A DNA stretch of 64,000 bases from Fibrella forsythiae (GTDB lineage Bacteria > Bacteroidota > Bacteroidia > Cytophagales > Spirosomataceae). Below, in pieces: positions 1 through 7,971 of the stretch. How positions within the stretch are numbered: position 1 is the first letter of the stretch; each line of letters begins with the position of its first letter. The stretch is taken from positions 208,751 to 272,750 of the forward strand of contig NZ_JAFMYW010000012.1 of assembly GCF_017353175.1 (NCBI RefSeq), read 5' to 3'. Both the position numbers and the translations under genes were made by a program. The notes under the pieces were generated by a model, which did no database searches, was not told where the DNA came from, and saw nothing but the letters and a program-made list of their open reading frames with translations.

Positions 1-1
1 G

Positions 2-268
2 TTAGAATGGTGGATCGTTCATCGGCAACGTGAACGCTACTCATACGCTGATTTAGCGAACGCCCTAAAACTGACCACTTCAGCTTTATATAATCAGCCT
101 GCAAGTTCTTTTACTACTTATGGACGCTTACGAGCCAATGCTATGCGCTTATGCGATGAAGTACGTCAACAGCCTGGTGGAGCTACTCAAGCAGACTGGC
201 AAGGAATCAATCTGGAGTTAGTACAGGCTTGGTGCGCTTTACATGAATCCGTTCAGCCAGGTAATTGA
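2..268 (+). CDS. 3' end of a hypothetical protein (partial)
   Basis: An open frame enters from the left edge and stops at TGA 266-268, leaving 88 C-terminal residues. The fragment begins LEWWIVHRQRERYSYADLAN and is rich in Leu, Ala, Arg and Gln, so it is probably helical. It contains a run ANAMRLCDEVRQQ and a later Trp-rich stretch. I do not recognise the family. Codon use is less GC-rich than in genes after 6 kb. The start and any N-terminal domain lie outside the window. Nothing in the following 480 bases looks like a co-transcribed partner. Confidence 0.55.
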   Translation, partial: LEWWIVHRQRERYSYADLANALKLTTSALYNQPASSFTTYGRLRANAMRLCDEVRQQPGGATQADWQGINLELVQAWCALHESVQPGN

Positions 269-752
269 TCTATTCTGGTTTCGCTTAAGACTATTATCCA
301 GTGCATATTTGAATGCCCACGTCAGTAATCTTAGCCTGAAAAATATTGTGACACCCTGCCCGCAGAAGGGCATTAGCTTGAGTGTTTAGATTCTGATTGC
401 TGGTCTATACACGGGCGCATTCGAAAACTTTCTGGCCCGTACTTTTGGGAACTATTTGATACATGAGCCTACCTAACCGGACACTTTTTAGCTCAGGGTA
501 TAGCTGATTGATGTATAAAGGTGTTGGCTTATTTCATAGATGAGAACGATGGCATTGGTGTTTGGGGCAACGAAGCGACTTTCACGCAAGGCTACAAATA
601 GCTGAATGCCTCGATTTTACAAACGTGCTATCAACGTCGTACGATTGTAAAATGAGAACATCCCACTATACTGATAGTAGCATCTTACTGAATGATTTTT
701 TAGTTTCGTTAGGGGCAAGGTATGTCCACAACGAAGCTAAAAATAGCTGCCC
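269..752. other. gene-poor stretch, possibly decayed coding DNA
   Basis: No convincing gene lies here. A 64-codon frame from a TTG at 562 runs to 756 and overlaps the next ATG by four bases (ATGA), but its composition is not protein-like. Another short frame ending at about 600 reads DENDGIGVWGNEATFTQGYK and could be the tail of a lost gene. I see no terminator, tRNA or repeat. Confidence 0.3.
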
Positions 753-1091
753 ATGAAAACGCATGAAGAGTTAGTCGAAGAAATCTATAACCACCCGGGT
801 TTCAAGAATGAATTTATGAGCTATGCTCGTTTAAAGTCTACACTTGAAGCGGAATGGCAGAGTAAGCCCAAAGCACCTGCTGCACTTAATCCAGCGGGAG
901 TAAGGTTTATTTCTTATTACGATATAGGGGCTAAACCTACCGTTGAACCGGATTCAGTATTGGTGAGCAAATGCAAGCGAGGCATTTGTTTCTTGTACTC
1001 CTCGCTATTCAGGGCCTTGTCCACTTCCTACAACTTAGCTTCTGAAGAAACAAGGCGGTTAATCTTCGCTGTGGCTGACCGGTACTCATAA
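753..1091 (+). CDS. hypothetical protein, 112 aa
   Basis: ATG at 753, stop at 1091. The protein starts MKTHEELVEEIYNHPGFKNE, an acidic amphipathic helix, then has a Pro/Ala-rich linker around residues 38-48 and a Cys-containing hydrophobic stretch (KCKRGICFLYSSLF) near residues 74-87. No signal peptide or membrane helix is clear. The start overlaps the end of a doubtful upstream frame by four bases. I do not recognise the family. Its position among orphan genes in an AT-rich region suggests accessory DNA. It has a normal residue mix and is probably a real gene, but no function can be stated. Confidence 0.5.
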   Translation: MKTHEELVEEIYNHPGFKNEFMSYARLKSTLEAEWQSKPKAPAALNPAGVRFISYYDIGAKPTVEPDSVLVSKCKRGICFLYSSLFRALSTSYNLASEETRRLIFAVADRYS

Positions 1092-1252
1092 AGCCTAAAG
1101 CGTTGAGCTATCAACGCTTTTAAACATAACTTCACTTATACAACACCCTTAATCAATGAAAACCTATAAAGACAGACGGCAACTTATTCTCTTGATTTGT
1201 TATTAATCAATAAATAGATGTTATATAGAGTATTAATTCAGCCTGTTCCACT

Positions 1253-1765
1253 ATGAAACTCCCATTCGGATTCCTCAGTATATTCTCTTTCATCACTCTA
1301 CTTTTCCCTATTTTTGCAAATTCTCAGCCATTAAAGAGTAATAGTATAATTTATTTGTTCTCGAATAAGACTAAAGCCGAATTAGATTCAACAATCAATG
1401 TTTCTAAACTTTCAATAGCAGAGAGTTATTCTTTAATAGATACGATTTATCAGGTAGATAAACGATACCGAGACAGTTTAAATAGATATAATTCTGGTAC
1501 AACAAAATTTAGATATTTTATAAGTATGATTGCTATAAATGATGCGGTAAATCAGAAAATACTTTTAAAAGTTTTAAGAAAGTATGGTTGGCCTTGTAAA
1601 AAACTACAGATAGCTGATAAGGCTTCTCTAATTGCATGGCACTCTAATTTATATACTTTTCAAGAATTTTTTAGCTATATTAATAAATGTAAAGATTCTA
1701 TTAATGCAGGATTATATTCACAGTTTGAAGATAGAGCCAAGGCTTTTGAGAAATTGCGTAATTAA
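1253..1765 (+). CDS. secreted DUF6624-like protein, 170 aa
   Basis: The first 25 residues form a signal peptide (short Lys start, long Phe/Leu/Ile core, cleavage near NSQ), so the product is probably exported. The central and C-terminal part contains LLKVLRKYGWPCKK, then ASLIAWHSN, then an INAGLYSQFEDRA-like segment. This order (GWP turn, alanine/tryptophan helix, late tail with DR) resembles DUF6624 proteins, which are often found beside polymorphic toxins and small orphan genes. The match is from memory of the pattern and needs a profile search. The gene is very AT-rich, unlike the chromosome to the right, consistent with acquisition. It has no same-strand partner close by. Confidence 0.5.
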   Translation: MKLPFGFLSIFSFITLLFPIFANSQPLKSNSIIYLFSNKTKAELDSTINVSKLSIAESYSLIDTIYQVDKRYRDSLNRYNSGTTKFRYFISMIAINDAVNQKILLKVLRKYGWPCKKLQIADKASLIAWHSNLYTFQEFFSYINKCKDSINAGLYSQFEDRAKAFEKLRN

Positions 1766-1904
1766 AGATTTCTATATTTTTCATTGTTTAATATTACAAA
1801 TATATGTTTGGGACTGATAATAAAATCCCTCTTCTAAGAAATATAGATAAAATAAATCTTATGATACTTCAATAAGCTGAATTCAATATTTCTTATTTTA
1901 GTCT

Positions 1905-2012
1905 CATAACATAAGTGTAGCTATAGAACGGAGCCTAAAAATATACAAACTAACTTGGGGTCAGGCATTTGTATATTTCTAAGCTCCGTTCTATAGCTCA
2001 TTTTATGTTATG
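1905..2012. repeat. 45-bp inverted repeat over a gene start
   Basis: Left arm 1905-1949 and right arm 1968-2012 are reverse complements at 39 of 45 positions, around an 18-base spacer. The core AGCTATAGAACGGAGC is perfect. The right arm contains the likely start codon of the next gene (ATG 2005), so the transcript would fold with the start in a long stem. It could be an attenuator, a small MITE-like element, or a terminator of the gene before it. Confidence 0.75.
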
Positions 2013-2658
2013 TGAAATTTCTAGTATTATTAGTAAAGAAGAGTATCAAGCTCGAATTAAAAACATTCAATACCTTATAATACAAGTGATGAGTCCTAGC
2101 AATGTTTCTTTGATCGAAAAAATTCATCATTTCTCCCTACTTGAGTTCGAGAAAAATCCATCTCCACTAGATACAAGTTATCAACTGTTCTTTGATGATT
2201 TTGTCAGTTTTCTACCCGAATTGACGAGTGCGATTAGGAGAGCTAACGAGCGCGAACGTAAGGAAATAATTCGTGCAGCTTTAACAAGTCTAAACGATAG
2301 TAATATTGAAGAATATGAACTCCTTCAAAATCTAAGCAAGGCTACATTGATGCTAGTTTGTGAAGAGCAGTTGTTATCTGTCACTGACATTACGAAGTTA
2401 ATGGTTTCTGAAGCTAAGCATTTTGTTGAGGATGCTAACCGATGGGCCTATGAAGTTTACGGGTGGACTTTTTCGGCATATGCTATCGACTACTCAATTT
2501 CTGATATTGTAACTGCCGTCAATCAGTCGTCACACGGAGATGTATTTAGCTTTCTAACCGTGCTAAAACAGATCCGTCCTGAAGCGCAAGAATGGGAAGA
2601 AGTCTCTAATCTGTTGGATATATTGATTGAGTACATTCAAAAAGAAGGGACCCATTAA
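2005..2658 (+). CDS. hypothetical protein, 217 aa
   Basis: The open frame extends back to TTG 1969, but I place the start at ATG 2005 (MLCEISSIISKEEY) because the extra upstream residues are only the translated arm of an inverted repeat. The product looks soluble and mostly helical, with many Leu/Glu/Ser residues and no signal peptide or catalytic motif that I recognise. The C-terminal half has a Trp/Tyr-rich segment (RWAYEVYGWTFSAY) near residues 150-163. Its size, acidity and neighbourhood (SUKH remnant, Rhs toxin remains) would suit an immunity or anti-phage accessory protein, but that is context only. The start lies in a stem, so translation may be controlled by RNA structure. Confidence 0.5.
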   Translation: MLCEISSIISKEEYQARIKNIQYLIIQVMSPSNVSLIEKIHHFSLLEFEKNPSPLDTSYQLFFDDFVSFLPELTSAIRRANERERKEIIRAALTSLNDSNIEEYELLQNLSKATLMLVCEEQLLSVTDITKLMVSEAKHFVEDANRWAYEVYGWTFSAYAIDYSISDIVTAVNQSSHGDVFSFLTVLKQIRPEAQEWEEVSNLLDILIEYIQKEGTH

Positions 2659-2714
2659 ACTGTTGTATAAGTGCCATTATGTAAAAGATTAAGCTATCAG
2701 TAGGTAAATCCGAA

Positions 2715-3140
2715 TTATTCGGAATATGCATTTTCAATCAAGAACTGGAAGAAGTCTTCATATTCAGTATCTCGTAACACGCCCATTTCGTCAACATATA
2801 AGATCTGATTGTTACCCGTTGACGAAAAGCAATATAATCCACCTGTTCCGTCATCAGAGAACGGAATTAAGTTAGAGGGTAGATGTTCTTCAGCCGATTT
2901 ATACATCTGAACAATATACCAATCACTATGTGGGGTAAGCGTGAAGACGTTTATTAAGCCAAAATAGCCACCTCCAAACTTTATACAGAAATCGATATAA
3001 TCTTTAGGCAGGGACATGCCTAGTATCTCTTCTACATTTTGTATGTCGGTAGTATCAGGTAGTGGCTCTTAATCAAAGGATTCAAAAAGTGGCAGGTTTG
3101 CAAACCTTGAATGGTATCTTACGAAGTCCTCTATACTCAT
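2715..3140 (-). pseudogene. SMI1/KNR4 (SUKH) family gene broken by an in-frame TAA
   Basis: Reading from ATG 3140 on the minus strand gives MSIEDFVRYHSRFANLPLFE, then a TAA at 3071-3069 as codon 24, and then, with no frame change, PLPDTTDIQNVEEILGMSLP followed by KDYIDFCIKFGGGYFG. The latter is the characteristic SUKH opening (P-x-D-Y-x-x-F, then a Gly-rich turn), and the C-terminal half (DDGTGGLYCF, YVDEMG) fits the family. SUKH proteins usually act as immunity proteins against nuclease and other polymorphic toxins. The 100-residue piece from ATG 3017 lacks the N-terminal helix. The stop may be a real nonsense mutation (for example TAT to TAA) or a sequencing error. No toxin gene adjoins it now. 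Confidence 0.75.
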
Positions 3141-3194
3141 TAATAGGGTTTAAATTTCCGTTGTATAAGTGGCTAGTATGATAATTTAACGGAA

Positions 3195-3656
3195 TCAATA
3201 TGTAAACTGCTTTTTTACAAATGGAACAGTAATTATCCTACCTGAATAATCGTACTGAAATTTAATTCGACATATAAATGAACTTGACATTCGAGTAAAA
3301 AGAAGGTTTATATCTCTATCCCAGGCGGCCATCTCTTCCATTGTGCTAGAGCCAAAGCTTTTCTCGTTTTCCCTAGTCCACTCACTATCTTTAAAGTAGA
3401 AAATAGTTGATTGGGTTGAATCGACCTTTACACTTTTTATAGCGTGTTCTTGAATCTGTTTGTAATGATCCTCGGAATGCCAAGTTGAGAAACCTTTAGC
3501 CATGTAAACAACACAACCGGTTGAATTTTCATCACCCATACAGTAGCCATTAGCTAATAACACAAATACTAAAGGTCTACTCGTATAAATGTACCAGGAA
3601 CATGCTATAATAAGGGATAGAAGAATCAACCACCAAATTCTGTAAGTCTTAAGCAT
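3195..3656 (-). CDS. membrane-anchored hypothetical protein, 153 aa
   Basis: The N-terminus MLKTYRIWWLILLSLIIACS is a positively charged start followed by a single hydrophobic helix (about residues 7-24), so the protein is anchored in the inner membrane or, if the Cys is a lipobox, lipidated. The remainder is a soluble domain with three further Cys residues (GYCMGDENSTGC and SSFICRIKF) that could pair outside the cytoplasm. No family is recognised. It lies 54 bases upstream of the broken SUKH gene on the same strand and may have shared its transcript. The gene is AT-rich like its neighbours. Confidence 0.5.
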   Translation of the reverse strand: MLKTYRIWWLILLSLIIACSWYIYTSRPLVFVLLANGYCMGDENSTGCVVYMAKGFSTWHSEDHYKQIQEHAIKSVKVDSTQSTIFYFKDSEWTRENEKSFGSSTMEEMAAWDRDINLLFTRMSSSFICRIKFQYDYSGRIITVPFVKKQFTY

Positions 3657-4028
3657 AATCTATTATACAATCAAATGGTATGCTCAAAAGCGTTAAGCTG
3701 GCAAGATATAACGCCAGTGGTAGATTTAAGCGATTAGGCGGATAAACCCTAGTTTTACAAACGTATGACGTTGGTAGTGCGTCTGTAAAGTAGTTGACAT
3801 ATAGTGTCTCGTCCTTAACTGGTTTCCGTTAGCTTTTTGACTTATAGTTAACAGGGCTATTTGAGACATAATTTTTACTATCCCCAGCGCATCTGTTGCG
3901 GGTTCTATCGGCTTGATAAGTAAGTCTCTTGATCTGGGGCCTATTATACTCAAGATAGGCTTGTAAACAGCTTGTGTTCATGTGTGTAAAACGTCTCACA
4001 CAGTGAAACTCCCTTTTGAGAAAGTCAC

Positions 4029-4077
4029 AACACACAAAAACCCTCAAATCAGCCTGATTTGAGGGTTTTTGTGTGTT
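4029..4077. terminator. 49-bp perfect palindrome, terminator-like
   Basis: Arms 4029-4052 and 4054-4077 are perfect 24-bp reverse complements with a single base between them. The core CCCTCAAATCAG/CTGATTTGAGGG is flanked by A- and T-runs, so the hairpin could terminate transcription in both directions. It is not directly next to an intact gene. Confidence 0.65.
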
Positions 4078-4590
4078 TTAGTAGGACGTAGCGGGCTCGA
4101 ATCGATTACTCTGAAGTATAATCATTTGATTTGTATAAATGCACTAAACCAAGAGGGTAATAAAGCATTATCCTTGGACTGTAGTTATAGACATCTCTTG
4201 CTGTTTGCTACATAGAATAAATTAATCTAATAAGCGTCTGGTGATTAAATGTATTAAGTTGTCCTGTCCGGACCGCGATGAATGACTGTAAAACCTGAAT
4301 TTACTTACCTATCTATAGCTCTATGTTTCGGCCAATAGACTGCCAATGTAATTCAAGGTGATCATGCTCCGAAACATAGTTGCACGTATGGCTTCAGTCG
4401 ATTAAGCGAGTTTGCTTTCCTAATGAGTGTTTCCAAACCTTAGTCGTTATAAGCAATCTATGAATAGATGGTTGCTACAACAAAATTCCTGTGTGTCCCA
4501 AACAGTCTGATTATAACCAAACTCCGCTTCTCTTGATACAGTTTTGATACAGTCCCCATAATTGTTTAGCTAAAATTCTGATTATCAATA

Positions 4591-4617
4591 CCATTTCGTA
4601 GTCCCTACGAGAGCACA
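4591..4617 (+). other. tRNA 3'-end-like sequence, possible attachment site scar
   Basis: The segment containing TTCGTAGTCCCTACGAGAG resembles the T-arm and acceptor end of a tRNA (TTCGAGTCCC...), the part that tyrosine integrases duplicate on insertion. No complete tRNA can be folded here. It sits just before a strong terminator and after the GATACAG repeats. A second tRNA-like scrap (AGCGGGCTCGAATCG) lies at about 4089-4103. Assignment is tentative. Confidence 0.3.
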
Positions 4618-4618
4618 G

Positions 4619-4647
4619 AAGCCAGTCAGCAATGACTGGCTTTTTTG
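4619..4647. terminator. rho-independent terminator
   Basis: Stem AAGCCAGTCA/TGACTGGCTT with a GCAA loop followed by six or more T residues. It faces rightward and would end transcription coming from the gene-poor border region; no intact gene precedes it. Confidence 0.7.
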
Positions 4648-4963
4648 TTTTCACCAAGGCGGGCACCCAGCATCAGATGAGCGGTTGGGACAGCATTTCA
4701 ATATAACTTATTTGAGGGAGCGTATGAGTACTTTTGAGCCGTACCAATAATCCCCAAGTTTAGTGTGCTTAACTGAATTTGCTACTAGACCGTCGCCGGG
4801 TTTGATGCGGTCACCGTAGGCTCAGCCTCCATCCAAAGCCTCGAATCTACGTAAGGGGTTAAGTTAGAGCATTCTTAACAGACATTCGCTTAATCGCTTC
4901 ACCAAATAGGGCTCGGTTAAACAGTCGATCGGCGACAGGTCATTTAAAGCAGGTACTCTTTGT

Positions 4964-5164
4964 TTAACTATCGGCGTACCGGGTGGCGATTAAATTACCC
5001 GCCTCATCGTAGCGGAATTGGGTAACCTGACCCAGGCTGTCCGTTTTCGCCAGTAGTTGGTTGTAGTCGCTGTAGACCCACTGCTGCCGGTTGCCCAGCG
5101 GGTCCTTCTGTTTAATGACAACTCCGTTTTGATGAACGTACCTGGTTTGCTGGTCGTAGCTGTC
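4964..5164 (-). pseudogene. YD-repeat (Rhs) protein fragment
   Basis: On the minus strand, codons 5164 to 4967 encode 66 residues containing DPLGNRQQWVYSDYN, then RYDEAGNLIATRYAD, two consecutive YD/Rhs repeats, ending at TAA 4966-4964. The upstream side is cut by a stop at 5167-5165, so only this piece of a much larger Rhs shell remains. Overlapping longer frames here (120 codons on the minus strand, 77 on the plus strand) are shadows: neither shows the repeat pattern. It lies downstream of the toxin and immunity-like segments, the usual place for displaced toxin tips in Rhs loci. Confidence 0.7.
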
Positions 5165-5352
5165 TCAAACCATCGTTGTGTGCTTGTCAACGTACGTACC
5201 CAAGCGTTGTGTCGAAGATCCCCCATCGCCCCATGTGTGTATACACCGCGCGGGCAGGCTAGGCTGGTCTTGTTGCCCTCGGCCAGATAATACAGCGCAT
5301 TGGCTCTATCAGCCCGTTTACTAATCGCCGACACCAGACCAATTGCATCCAC

Positions 5353-5577
5353 CTACGGAGCTATCCCATCAACATAGCCACTTTGAGTCATTATATAGAG
5401 CGCTTCTTTCGAGTCGTCGCTGATGTACATAAAATGGTCATGTTGCTCAAACAAGCTTTTAAGAGTCAAGTACGAAACCACCCAAATTGGTTTTAATCGC
5501 CCATCTCTGAGCTTGATATCTCTAGAAAATTTTGCGGTAAACCCCTCAGACTCATCGTAGCCCATTTGGTTAGCCAA
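5353..5577 (-). CDS. immunity-like small protein beside the toxin remnant
   Basis: From ATG 5577 this encodes 74 residues (MANQMGYDESEGF...), but the same frame is open back to about 5643 with a plausible extension (TEQDAISIAKDILL), so the true start may be a non-ATG codon upstream. The pattern of a helix, IWVVSY, then FMYISDDSKEALYIMTQSGY looks like small alpha/beta proteins encoded after Rhs-type toxins. It follows the frameshifted zincin-toxin segment with almost no gap, the expected place for a cognate immunity gene. The family name is not known to me. It may already be non-functional. Confidence 0.5.
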   Translation of the reverse strand: MANQMGYDESEGFTAKFSRDIKLRDGRLKPIWVVSYLTLKSLFEQHDHFMYISDDSKEALYIMTQSGYVDGIAP

Positions 5578-5636
5578 TAGAATATCTTTAGCAATAGAAA
5601 TAGCGTCTTGTTCTGTAAGATTTGTCGTGAGATGTA

Positions 5637-6154
5637 TTACTTACTAATTGGACCTAAACCTACCTTGTCTCTAATACTATTTAAATAGTCCGTAGCGTGG
5701 GTTATCTCACGCCCCGTCAGTTTGCCGGGATCTTTCATCAGTTGATCAAACACATGATTTTTTTTAATCTGGAAAGTTTGCCATAAGCGTCTTTACCTAA
5801 CTCTGCACACTGTTTTGCATGGGTCATTTCGTGGGCTACCTCATAGGCAGTTGCTCCTTTGCGTACATACACTTTATTCGCAGCAGCATCAAATCCAGCC
5901 TGCGCATTGGCTTTATCCATCATTTTGATGACCTTCTTGTCTTTAACGACCTCAAGTTCATCCCCCAAACTCTTATCTTGCTCCTTAAACTTACTTAGGG
6001 GGTCTGATGCGGATGTACACTTGCAGAGAGCCTCCTCCGCTATCTTCGGGGACAAAATTGGTTTGCAGGCCGGTGCAATAGGCACTGGAAAACTAATGGT
6101 CTTCAGCGTGGCCCTTCGACTAGGCGTCAGCAATCTTATCTGGTAATCGTCCAC
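5637..6154 (-). pseudogene. zincin-like metallopeptidase toxin domain, frameshifted
   Basis: The first part (6154 to about 5765) encodes a lysine-rich lead-in and then YVRKGATAYEVAHEMTHAKQ. HEMTH (residues 108-112 of the frame) is a HExxH zinc-protease motif, as in metallopeptidase toxins carried at the tips of Rhs and WapA proteins. At an eight-A run (T-run 5758-5765 on the plus strand) the frame ends in a short wrong tail (IMCLIN). Slipping back one base restores KNHVFDQLMKDPGKLTGREI and continues to TAA 5639-5637. The N-terminal delivery part is missing. This is either a single-base deletion in a decaying gene, a sequencing error, or a -1 slippage site (A AAA AAA). An immunity-like ORF follows. 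Confidence 0.65.
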
Positions 6155-6237
6155 AACTCACGTTAGGATAGTAATCAGCAGATGCGGCAAGATGTGAAGA
6201 GAAAAAAGGGCGAGTGCTTAAAACGGCTCACTTTACC

Positions 6238-7884
6238 TTATGCGGGTAGGTATACACTAAACGTAGCCCCCTGCCCAAGTTGGCTGCTGGCGGTAATCAG
6301 CCCACCGTGGTAATTTACAACCCGTTGGCAAATAGCCAGACCAATGCCCGTGCCAACAAATTCGTTCTTCCTGTGTAGTCGCTGAAAGACTTGAAAAATG
6401 CGATCCAGGTATTTTTCGTCGAACCCCACCCCATTATCGCTTATATCAATACGGTGATAAGCCTCTGCCTGGCGGGCGGGCCTGAGTGCAGGTGGTAACT
6501 GCGAATAGGCGGTACGCTGCGTACGAATCGTTATATGCGGAATGGCGGGGTTTCCCGCGTTATCAACACGGCTAAATTTAAGCGCATTGTTGATTAAATT
6601 CTGAAAGAGTTGACCCAGTTGAAGAGCATCGCCCATCACCACAGGTAATGGTTCGGCATCAATGACCGCCTGACTTTCACTAATGACTAACTCTAAATCA
6701 ACCAATGTCTGGGCTAAAACGCTATCCAGCGGTATGCTCATTACCACCTGCTCCCGTGTGGAGATGCGGGAGTAGATCAGCAAATCCCGAATCAGGTTAG
6801 ACATACGGCCCGCTGCTAACTGCATTCGGTCTATGTAATTATTTTCCTGCTCAGACTGATTGGCGTATTCGGTCTTCAGCAAGGCCCCAAACTGCTGAAT
6901 CTTACGCAGTGGTTCCTGCAAGTCGTGGGAGGCTACGTAAGCAAACTGCTGGAGGTTATCGTTTGTCCGCTTCAGGTCCTCATTGGCCTCTGCCAACTCG
7001 CGGGTACGTTGCGCTACGCGTATCTCTAACTCCTCTGACAATAATCGATAGCGTTGTTCACTCTCTCGTAAGGCCACGACCTGCGCCGTAACATCGTTAG
7101 CCGTATTGATAAGGCCAAAAATGGTTCCATCTTGCGCGTAGACAGGGTTACAGGAAAAATTAAACCAGGACTCCTGCCACTGCCCATCGACCATAATTTG
7201 CCCCACCGCTTTATCGTTGTGGTAGGACTCCCCCGTATCATATACTCGCTGTAGTAACTCCACAAACGGTTGTCCCGCCAGTTGGGGCATAACTTGTTGT
7301 AGCGGTTGACCCATCACAGACTCATCTTTACCCCAAATTTGCAGCATGGGCGCATTGACCGTGTCAATCACGATGTCTCTGCCCACGAAGAAAACGGTGG
7401 CTGTAGGCGAATTGACGACCAGACTACGGAAACGGGCCTTACTGATCTCGAGTTGCTGCCGAGTTCGCACCTGCGCAGTAATGTCACGGACCACTCCCGA
7501 TAAACGATAGGCCGATCCCATAATGTCTACGTAGGCCCGTCCCTGGGCGTGTAACCAACGGGGAGGGTCGATCAATGATGCCCCACTAACCCGAAACTGC
7601 ACATCGTAATGGCCCGTTGAGGATAGATTAAGCGTTGACTCAATGGCTTTTTCAATCCGTGGCCGATCCTCCTCATCAACCAGCATTAGCATTTGGCTAT
7701 AACTGACCACGTTCTGCCCCTCATAGCCAAACAACTCCCGGCAACGCTCGTCCCACCATAGCTGCTGTTGGTTGATATCGAGATTCCATGTACCTACCTG
7801 CGCAGCCTGAATGGCGTATTGCAGACGTTCCTGCTCGGCTTGACTACCTGACCAGAAGGGGAAATTGGTTGATTGATCAGTCAT
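6238..7884 (-). CDS. PAS domain sensor histidine kinase
   Basis: A 548-residue soluble kinase without membrane helices. Two PAS/PAC units occupy about residues 20-140 and 148-275, the first ending in a PAC-like GVVRDITAQ. A coiled-coil follows (275-312). The HisKA domain has the phosphoacceptor in YVASHDLQEP (His320). The ATPase domain shows N-box QNLINNALKFS (about 429-439), G1 DNGVGF (483-488), F-box IFQVFQRLH and G2 GTGIGLAI (511-518). No receiver domain is attached and no response regulator gene is adjacent. The BLUF photoreceptor gene ends 87 bases upstream on the same strand, so both may be one light-responsive unit. The F-box/G2 spacing resembles phytochrome-type kinases. Confidence 0.92.
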   Translation of the reverse strand: MTDQSTNFPFWSGSQAEQERLQYAIQAAQVGTWNLDINQQQLWWDERCRELFGYEGQNVVSYSQMLMLVDEEDRPRIEKAIESTLNLSSTGHYDVQFRVSGASLIDPPRWLHAQGRAYVDIMGSAYRLSGVVRDITAQVRTRQQLEISKARFRSLVVNSPTATVFFVGRDIVIDTVNAPMLQIWGKDESVMGQPLQQVMPQLAGQPFVELLQRVYDTGESYHNDKAVGQIMVDGQWQESWFNFSCNPVYAQDGTIFGLINTANDVTAQVVALRESEQRYRLLSEELEIRVAQRTRELAEANEDLKRTNDNLQQFAYVASHDLQEPLRKIQQFGALLKTEYANQSEQENNYIDRMQLAAGRMSNLIRDLLIYSRISTREQVVMSIPLDSVLAQTLVDLELVISESQAVIDAEPLPVVMGDALQLGQLFQNLINNALKFSRVDNAGNPAIPHITIRTQRTAYSQLPPALRPARQAEAYHRIDISDNGVGFDEKYLDRIFQVFQRLHRKNEFVGTGIGLAICQRVVNYHGGLITASSQLGQGATFSVYLPA

Positions 7885-7971
7885 AAAGTGACTTAACTCA
7901 AGTTTATACAGAACGAGCCTGGCAATGGGTTTTATTAATTGCAGGCTCTAACCGGCACACGCATTATGAAT

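Larger units (their letters stand above)
3657..4963. other. 1.3-kb gene-poor region, likely island border
   Basis: No convincing gene is visible on either strand; frames of 72-75 codons near 3726-4047 have random composition. The stretch holds a 49-bp palindrome (4029-4077), a small inverted repeat CTATGTTTCGG/CCGAAACATAG near 4320-4378, a GATACAGTTTTGATACAG direct repeat near 4538-4555, a tRNA-tail-like sequence (4591-4617) and a terminator (4619-4647). Such a combination is usual beside tyrosine-integrase insertions, but no integrase remains. Confidence 0.4.

Noticed and set aside
562..756. 64-codon ORF from TTG overlapping the next gene by ATGA
   Set aside because: Odd composition, no recognised pattern, and a rare start codon; the overlap may be chance.
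3726..4047. Two minus-strand ORFs of 72-75 codons
   Set aside because: They overlap each other, have low-complexity Arg/Cys/Thr-rich sequence and run into a palindrome.
4081..4110. tRNA gene near AGCGGGCTCGAATCG
   Set aside because: Only a T-arm-like piece is present; no anticodon or D-arm can be placed, so it is at most a scar.
4990..5352. 120-codon minus-strand ORF over the Rhs fragment
   Set aside because: The genuine YD-repeat frame lies in another phase; this ORF has a Thr/Arg-rich shadow sequence.
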